NCBI GenBank assembly: GCA_021787535.1
Contig: JAJYLR010000001.1
Coordinates: 447,687-492,320, forward strand
From: a bacterium
GTDB lineage: Bacteria; Patescibacteriota; CPR2; UBA1875; JAJYID01
DNA length: 44,634 bases
Direction of reading: 5' to 3'
The notes under the pieces are model-generated. The model did not search any database, was not told the origin of the DNA, and saw nothing but the letters and a program-made list of their open reading frames with translations. The first letter of the stretch is position 1; every line of letters starts with the position of its first letter. A program made the translations under genes and the position numbers. This document shows positions 39,908-44,634 of the stretch, piece by piece.

Positions 39908-41280
39908 TGACAAAGAAAACACATTACCATTTCATTGGAATAGGGGGGATTGGGATGAGCGCGCTGGCTCAGATACTTTTGGAACGGGGATACAAAGTCA
40001 GCGGTTCGGACTTAGTTGAAAATCCTATTACTAAAAATCTGCAGAAAATCGGCGCTCGAATATTTATAGGCCATAATGAGAGAAATCTTACTAAGGATAC
40101 CAATTTTGTCATTATAAACGCGGCGATCACTGAAAAAAATCCGGAAATAAAAGCCGCAAAAAAACTGGGTATTCCTATTATGACCCGCGGAGAACTGCTG
40201 GGTCGTCTCATGGATGAAAAAGTGGGGATTGCGGTCACCGGCACTCATGGTAAAACTACTACCTCAAGTTTGCTGGCAGAAATATTTGAATATGCGAAGC
40301 TCGACCCGGATATCGCTGTCGGCGGAGAAGTGGGAAATATCGGTGGAAATGCCAAAAGCGGGAAAGGGAAGTATTTCATCGCCGAAGCTTGCGAGTACAA
40401 AAGATTTTTTGCAGATATCAGTCCGCACATCGCTATCATTACAAATATCGAGGAGGATCATCTCGACTATTACAAAGATCTGAATGATATTAAGTCAGCA
40501 TTTTCAGACTTCACAAAAAATATTAAAAAAGACGGCTTCCTTCTGGCATGCTTTGACGATGAAAATACCAGAGAAGTAGCCGAAGATTTTGATGGCAAGG
40601 TGATTTCCTACGGTATCTCTAAAGAAGGATTAAACTATCGAGCTTGCAATATCAAAGTTGAAGACCATCTGCAAAAGTTCAGTGTCTCAAAAAACGGATC
40701 GGATCTGGGCGAGTTTGAGCTTAAAGTACCCGGCATCCACAGTATTTTAAATGCCACGGCAGCCATCGCAGTATCTCTGGAGTGCGGTATCAAACTCGGA
40801 TCAATTAAAGAAAGTGTGGCAAACTTCGACGGTGTGATACGGAGAATGCAAACAAAGGGAGAACTTGATGGAATAACAGTAATCGATGACTATGCCCATC
40901 ATCCGACAGAAATAAATGCGACACTGCAGGCACTCAAAAGCTTTTATCCAAAAAGGAAAGTCTGGTGTGTTTTTCAGCCGCACCAGCACTCCAGGACCAG
41001 AATGCTCTTGGATAGTTTTGTCAGCTCTCTATATCTGGCAGACGAGATTATTATCCCGAAAATCTATCCGGTCCGTGATACGCCGGAAGATATCGCAAGC
41101 ATTTCAGGGGACAACGTAGTGAAACTTCTAAAAAAACAAGGCAAGTCCGCAAAATATATTCCTGACTTTAAAGATACGGTCAAGGAACTCAGAGCCAATA
41201 CTAAAGAAGGTGATATTATTCTCACTATGGGAGCCGGCCCGGTCAACAAAATCGGAGAAATGTATTTGAGTATTGAATAG
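39907..41280 (+). CDS. murC: UDP-N-acetylmuramate--L-alanine ligase MurC
   Basis: Adds L-Ala to UDP-MurNAc, the first amino acid of the wall peptide. 457 residues from ATG 39907. N-terminal Rossmann motif GIGGIGMSALA, ATP loop GTHGKTT (112-118), central HLDYY and DDYAHHPTEI, and the C-terminal QPHQHSRT of Mur ligases. A TTG at 39895 is also possible, but the ATG overlaps the previous stop (TAATG) and is preferred. Together with MurA and MreB it shows a working wall pathway. No murB or murD in the window. Confidence 0.96.
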   Translation: MTKKTHYHFIGIGGIGMSALAQILLERGYKVSGSDLVENPITKNLQKIGARIFIGHNERNLTKDTNFVIINAAITEKNPEIKAAKKLGIPIMTRGELLGRLMDEKVGIAVTGTHGKTTTSSLLAEIFEYAKLDPDIAVGGEVGNIGGNAKSGKGKYFIAEACEYKRFFADISPHIAIITNIEEDHLDYYKDLNDIKSAFSDFTKNIKKDGFLLACFDDENTREVAEDFDGKVISYGISKEGLNYRACNIKVEDHLQKFSVSKNGSDLGEFELKVPGIHSILNATAAIAVSLECGIKLGSIKESVANFDGVIRRMQTKGELDGITVIDDYAHHPTEINATLQALKSFYPKRKVWCVFQPHQHSRTRMLLDSFVSSLYLADEIIIPKIYPVRDTPEDIASISGDNVVKLLKKQGKSAKYIPDFKDTVKELRANTKEGDIILTMGAGPVNKIGEMYLSIE

Positions 41281-41575
41281 TCTATTTTCGACTATCGCGG
41301 TTCGAAAAAAGAGGATGAACCGAATGAATACTTTGAAAAGACCGCTTGTCTTTAGTCCGACTGAAAGGAGTTTGGTTTTTCAAAGATGAATGAGTTGAAA
41401 TCCGACATTTCGAGAAGCCGCCTAGCCGGCAGTTTTTGCCAAACTTTTTGCTGTCAAAAAGTTTGATAAGAAATGACTTTTTCTAAAAAAGTAGATTTCC
41501 AATTCTACAAAAACGGAGAGGTAATCAAAGATAACGAAGGAAAGATTCTGGACAAGCCAGAATGACAATTCTAAC
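41281..41575. other. Gene-poor stretch after murC
   Basis: No convincing gene. A perfect 11-base stem CAAACTTTTTG / CAAAAAGTTTG (41440-41465, loop CTGT) may end murC transcription. A REP-like fragment lies at 41540-41567 (AGATTCTGGACAAGCCAGAA). Two short ORFs of about 20-26 codons have no good start sites. Confidence 0.5.
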
Positions 41576-41686
41576 TTATCCCCACTTTATCCACAATAAA
41601 GATATTGACATAGCTTTTCTTTACCTATAATATTTTTACAACGTTCCTTTTTGAGAGGGACAGGAACGACAGAGGTCTGTGGATAA
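41576..41686. other. Cluster of DnaA-box-like sequences
   Basis: TTATCCCCA (41576-41584, one mismatch), TTATCCACA (41587-41595, perfect) and TGTGGATAA (41678-41686, perfect, opposite strand). Confidence 0.35.
41605..41633 (+). promoter_or_regulatory. Promoter of the structured RNA
   Basis: TTGACA (41605-41610), then TAATAT after 17 bases (41628-41633), or TATAAT after 15. Transcription would begin near 41640. Confidence 0.75.
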
Positions 41687-41777
41687 ATAATTATACATGT
41701 GTATCCCTTCAGACAGCTGAAAAAATTAACTCTCAATCACCCCCAAACAAAAAACGCTCGCAAGAGTGTTTTTTGTA
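41640..41777 (+). ncRNA. Structured RNA candidate with pseudoknot, upstream of an HD gene
   Basis: Promoter and terminator bracket about 135 non-coding bases. Stem 1: CGTTCCT (41642-41648) with AGGAACG (41662-41668). Its loop contains TTGAGAG (41651-41657), exactly complementary to CTCTCAA at 41730-41736, giving a 7-base pseudoknot. Stem 2: GTCTG (41675-41679) with CAGAC (41710-41714), extended by GGATA / TATCC. An 11-base terminator hairpin (41749-41774) with a T run ends it. No known class was recognised. It may be a small RNA, or a riboswitch-like leader whose terminator controls the HD gene. Confidence 0.55.
41749..41777 (+). terminator. Intrinsic terminator of the structured RNA
   Basis: AAAAAACGCTC / GAGTGTTTTTT, loop GCAA, T-rich tail. 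It lies 20 bases before the HD gene. Confidence 0.85.
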
Positions 41778-41782
41778 TTTTA

Positions 41783-41791
41783 TGATATACT
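41783..41791 (+). promoter_or_regulatory. Extended -10 of the HD gene (leaderless)
   Basis: TGATATACT, with ATG 41798 six bases further. The -35 is poor. If used, the HD gene has its own message. Confidence 0.45.
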
Positions 41792-41797
41792 TTTTTC

Positions 41798-42748
41798 ATG
41801 ATAATCAAAGATGAAATCTATGGAGAAGTTGAAGTAAGAGATTCTATCCTTTTAGAACTTATGGATTCAGATTCACTTAAAAGACTAAAGGGAATTTCCC
41901 AATACGGTGTGCCTAACCAATACTACTTTAAGAAAAATTTTAATCGATTCGATCATAGTATAGGAGTAATGCTGCTTTTAAAGATATTGGGCGCTCCTTT
42001 GGAAGAACAAGTCGCAGGACTTTTGCATGATGTAAGTGTCACATCATTCTCACATATTGCAGACTGGGTTCTATCTGAAGGACATTCAGGCAAGGAAGAT
42101 TATCACGATTCAATTCACGACACTTTTGTCAGAAAAACAGATATACCAGATATTCTAAAGAAGCATAAATTTTCAACTGAAAGAATACTTGACGATAAAA
42201 ATTTTCCCCTGCTTGAAAATAATTTGCCTGATATTTGCGCCGATAGAGTTGATTACGCTTTAAGAGAAATTTTTTATACTTATAATCCGGAACTAATCAA
42301 AGAATTTTTGCCTACACTGACTGTCGACAAAAATACAATTGTTTTTTGCAAACTCTCGGCTGCTAGTTTATTTGCTAATAAGTTCCTGGATCTCCAAATC
42401 ACCCACTGGGGGTCGAAAGAAGCTGTGAAGAGATATTTTTTCTTTTCAAATGCACTAAAGAGAGGAATTAAATTAAATATTTTATCGCCTGACGATTTCT
42501 GGAAAAGTGAAAGAGAAATCTTGCATATCATAGAAGCTAGCAAAGACCAACAGATTAAAGAGATCTTAAAAGCTTTATCAAATGATAATATGAAAAAAAT
42601 AGGAGAAAGGGTTTATAAAAAGTTCAGATACATCGATCCTTTCGTTGATACGAGCCAAGGTTTAAAAAGAGTAAGCTCATTGAATAAAAAATTCGCAAGA
42701 AGGCTGGAATATGAAAGGTTATCTAATCTTGAAGGAGTATTAGTATAA
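41798..42748 (+). CDS. HD-domain phosphohydrolase (dNTPase/SAMHD1-like)
   Basis: 316 residues. Early RLKGISQYGVPNQYYF and RFDHSIGVMLL (H53), then LLHDVSVTSFSHIAD (H77-D78) and DICADRVDYALRE, the layout of HD proteins related to dGTP triphosphohydrolases and SAMHD1. Substrate could be a dNTP or another nucleotide. No ribosome-binding site; a -10 box lies 6 bases upstream, directly after the terminator of the structured RNA. The next gene starts at its stop codon. Confidence 0.88.
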   Translation: MIIKDEIYGEVEVRDSILLELMDSDSLKRLKGISQYGVPNQYYFKKNFNRFDHSIGVMLLLKILGAPLEEQVAGLLHDVSVTSFSHIADWVLSEGHSGKEDYHDSIHDTFVRKTDIPDILKKHKFSTERILDDKNFPLLENNLPDICADRVDYALREIFYTYNPELIKEFLPTLTVDKNTIVFCKLSAASLFANKFLDLQITHWGSKEAVKRYFFFSNALKRGIKLNILSPDDFWKSEREILHIIEASKDQQIKEILKALSNDNMKKIGERVYKKFRYIDPFVDTSQGLKRVSSLNKKFARRLEYERLSNLEGVLV

Positions 42749-43576
42749 ATGGAAAAGGCAAAAAACCTCCTACATCAGACATTCATCCCAAGCAACCGAA
42801 ATGATCACCGTCCGCATGCATTTCGGCACTTTATGCTCTCGATATACTCTCTGGCGCTTTTAGCGTCGCAGTTTAGCTTCGGCATGATACAGTTTTCACC
42901 GGTCGCCGCAAATCCGGCACAAATGCAGGAACAAATATTTACAGAAATAAATGTCCAAAGACGGACAAATGGAGAGATAGCTTTAAAGGAAAATGCCTCG
43001 CTTGATCATGCCGCGAAAGCCAAACTAGAAGACATGTTCAGTAAAAACTATTGGGATCATACGTCACCATCCGGGGAAAAGGCCTGGGACTTTATTAACC
43101 AGACCGGCTATTCGTATAAAGCGGCAGGTGAAAACCTGGCAAAGGGCTTTATTGCCACAAATGCAATGGTGGATGCCTGGATGGCCAGTCCATCTCACAA
43201 GAAAAATATTTTAGATAAAGAATTTACTGAAACCGGTATTGCGGTGGGAAATGGATTAATCAACGGCAGAGAGACAACCATAGCCGTCCAGCTCTTCGGC
43301 GCTCCCGCACCGGTCATGGCAGGAAACCAGGCATTGGTTGCCGGAGAAAAAACCGCATCGCCAAGCTTCAGTCTTTCAAATCCGGTTATACCGGGACGAA
43401 TATCATATTTTGCCTTATATCTGGCAATCTTTGCCCTCATTATTTTCGACGGTATAATGATTCGGCTCAATAAATCGCACAAAAACCCCCGCCACATGCT
43501 GGCCTTTAGAACTTCGCTCGGAATCAATGTTCTAGTGCTAGCCGTTCTGTGTCTAAATATTACTCAGGTTTGGTAA
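42749..43576 (+). CDS. CAP (SCP/PR1)-domain membrane protein (275 aa)
   Basis: An N-terminal helix (28-50) leads the CAP domain outside the membrane: NPAQMQEQIFTEINVQRR, YWDHTSPSGEKAWDFI, AAGENLAKGF and MVDAWMASPSHKKNIL, the standard motifs with the conserved His and Glu. Two C-terminal helices follow (about 218-236 and 255-273) with a basic loop between them. CAP proteins of bacteria act on lipids or the wall, but exact roles are rarely known. It starts directly after the HD gene stop (TAAATG), with GAAGGAG 13 bases upstream. Confidence 0.92.
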   Translation: MEKAKNLLHQTFIPSNRNDHRPHAFRHFMLSIYSLALLASQFSFGMIQFSPVAANPAQMQEQIFTEINVQRRTNGEIALKENASLDHAAKAKLEDMFSKNYWDHTSPSGEKAWDFINQTGYSYKAAGENLAKGFIATNAMVDAWMASPSHKKNILDKEFTETGIAVGNGLINGRETTIAVQLFGAPAPVMAGNQALVAGEKTASPSFSLSNPVIPGRISYFALYLAIFALIIFDGIMIRLNKSHKNPRHMLAFRTSLGINVLVLAVLCLNITQVW

Positions 43577-43624
43577 AGTGCGCCTTGCTGCAAAAACAAA
43601 TTTAGAATAAAATAAACTATAGAT

Positions 43625-43689
43625 GTCATTCTGAAGCATGATTTCAGAATCTATAATAACTGGATTCCGGATCAGGTCCGGAGTGACAA
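43625..43689. repeat. REP-like element before trxB
   Basis: TGTCATTCTGAAGCATGATT, then CTGGATTCCGGATCAGGTCC and GGAGTGACA. Closest to 36501-36592, but without the insert. Confidence 0.8.
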
Positions 43690-43720
43690 CTTTATAAATT
43701 ATAATTTTAAAGGGGCAGAT

Positions 43721-44614
43721 ATGTACGATCTTATTATTCTTGGAACCGGACCGGCCGGGCTGTCGGCTGCAGTTTACGCGGCCAGATATAAAATGAACTT
43801 TCTGGTTATCGGAGCTGTTTCCGGCGGGACTGTCACACAAGCCCACCAAATAGAGAATTACCCGGGCATTGAAGGCGTTACCGGCATTGAACTGGGAAGC
43901 AAAATAGAAAAGCACGCCAAAAAACTTGGTGCGGAAATAACAGTCGACAATATTAAAAAAATTGAGAAAAAAGATGGCCATTTTATCCTGCATGGAAATA
44001 AAAAATACGAAGCCAAACGAATCCTGCTGACAATCGGAGCAGAGAGAGCAAAACTGAAAATCAAAGGCGAAGAAGAATTCCTGGGCAAAGGAGTTTCATA
44101 TTGCGCTACTTGCGACGGGCCGTTTTTCAAAGATAAAGTCGTGTGTGTGGTTGGCGGCGGCAACGCGGCTGTCACAAGTGCGCTCTACATGGCAGAACTG
44201 TCTAAAAAAGTTTATTTAATCTATCGCGGCGAAGAACTGAAAGCGGAACCGGCTTGGATAGAACAGCTAAAGTCACAGAAAAACGCTGAAATTATTTACA
44301 ACGCCAATGTCACCGAAATCCAAGGTGATAAAAAGGTCGAAAAGGTACTCCTAGACACCGGCAAAACGGTTGAACTAGACGGGATTTTTATAGAAATCGG
44401 ATCTACGCCGAACAGGGCTCTGGTATCCGGACTAAGTCTTGAAACAGACAAGCTTGGATATATTACAGTCGATGCCGAGATGAAAACTGCCGAGAAAGGC
44501 GTCTGGGCAGCCGGCGACATTGCTCATAATGGTTTCAAACTGCGCCAGGCAATTACTGCTGCGGCAGAAGGCGCGATAGCTGTTTACAGCATTTATTTGG
44601 ATACCAAAAAGTGA
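43721..44614 (+). CDS. trxB: Thioredoxin reductase (TrxB-like)
   Basis: 297 residues. FAD motif GTGPAG (8-13), the redox pair in YCATCDG (C128, C131), NAD(P) motif GGGNAA (145-150) and the C-terminal GVWAAGDIAHNGFKLRQAITAAAEGAIA. It keeps thioredoxin reduced and could feed the CcdA-DsbA path. The usual HRRxxxRA motif that binds the 2' phosphate of NADPH is YRGEELKA here, so NADH or another donor is possible. AAAGGGG precedes the ATG; TATAAT lies at 43700-43705. Confidence 0.94.
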   Translation: MYDLIILGTGPAGLSAAVYAARYKMNFLVIGAVSGGTVTQAHQIENYPGIEGVTGIELGSKIEKHAKKLGAEITVDNIKKIEKKDGHFILHGNKKYEAKRILLTIGAERAKLKIKGEEEFLGKGVSYCATCDGPFFKDKVVCVVGGGNAAVTSALYMAELSKKVYLIYRGEELKAEPAWIEQLKSQKNAEIIYNANVTEIQGDKKVEKVLLDTGKTVELDGIFIEIGSTPNRALVSGLSLETDKLGYITVDAEMKTAEKGVWAAGDIAHNGFKLRQAITAAAEGAIAVYSIYLDTKK

Positions 44615-44634
44615 TGGAATTGTTGGCAATATTG

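Noticed and set aside
41320-41466. Short ORFs after murC (about 21 and 26 codons)
   Set aside because: Poor start sites, one runs through a hairpin, and no coding pattern was seen.
41640-41777. SRP RNA, 6S RNA, tmRNA or RNase P RNA
   Set aside because: None of their conserved cores is present, and the length is wrong for tmRNA and RNase P.
1-44634. UGA read as glycine, as in some CPR lineages
   Set aside because: TGA ends many genes at the right place (for example plsY and murA), coding regions have no in-frame TGA, and RF2 is encoded.

Overview
The window looks like one contig of a small-genome bacterium, most likely a member of the Candidate Phyla Radiation (Patescibacteria). That assignment is inference: short intergenic spaces, many small unrecognised membrane proteins, dispersed degenerate intergenic repeats, a sortase with cell-wall genes, and N-termini typical of that group. 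It uses the standard bacterial code (TGA is a frequent stop and a clear release factor 2 is present). Almost everything is on the + strand. No phage, transposase or CRISPR array was seen.

Layout. (1) 1-3060: 3' end of a short ribosome hibernation factor, then secA. (2) 3061-16773: a 13.7-kb accessory block between secA and prfB. It holds three cassettes of tiny membrane-peptide genes, each with its own promoter, strong ribosome-binding sites and/or terminator (3138-3663, 4732-5363, 13421-13847); PEBP, YjbQ and VOC proteins; a plsY operon; a copper/thiol module (Met-rich mini-protein, DsbA-like, DUF1573-like, CcdA-like, ArsR-YHS regulator, tiny membrane peptide, CopA); and two secreted proteins, one with a possible LPVSG sorting signal. 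(3) 16774-24830: prfB, ftsE, ftsX, three paralogous PcsB/CwlO-type secreted proteins with different C-terminal domains, and a CtpA protease. In several bacteria hpf-secA-prfB-ftsE-ftsX-ctp is one conserved block, so region 2 looks like an insertion into it. (4) 24985-32711: ribosomal proteins bL9 and bL27, small unknowns, tRNA-Leu(CAA), a sortase, a PEGA/propeller protein, murA and mreB. (5) 32775-38665: a peptidase E-like protein, a YhaM-like nuclease, unknowns, an NYN nuclease, gltX and a PAP2-like membrane protein. (6) 38750-44614: tRNA-Gln(UUG), a HEPN-like ORF, a HIT-like protein, murC, a structured-RNA candidate, an HD phosphohydrolase, a CAP-domain protein and a thioredoxin reductase.

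How the parts may work together. FtsEX with the coiled-coil hydrolases, MurA, MurC, MreB, the sortase and the CtpA protease form a Gram-positive-like envelope growth set. The copper module combines export (CopA) with thiol-disulfide exchange outside the membrane (DsbA-like, CcdA-like), and the same palindrome (ATATTC-N8-GAATAT) lies in two of its promoter regions, which suggests an ArsR-YHS regulon. TrxB could supply the reductant inside the cell. At least seven genes have a -10 box only 6-8 bases before the start codon and no usual leader, so leaderless mRNAs appear common here.
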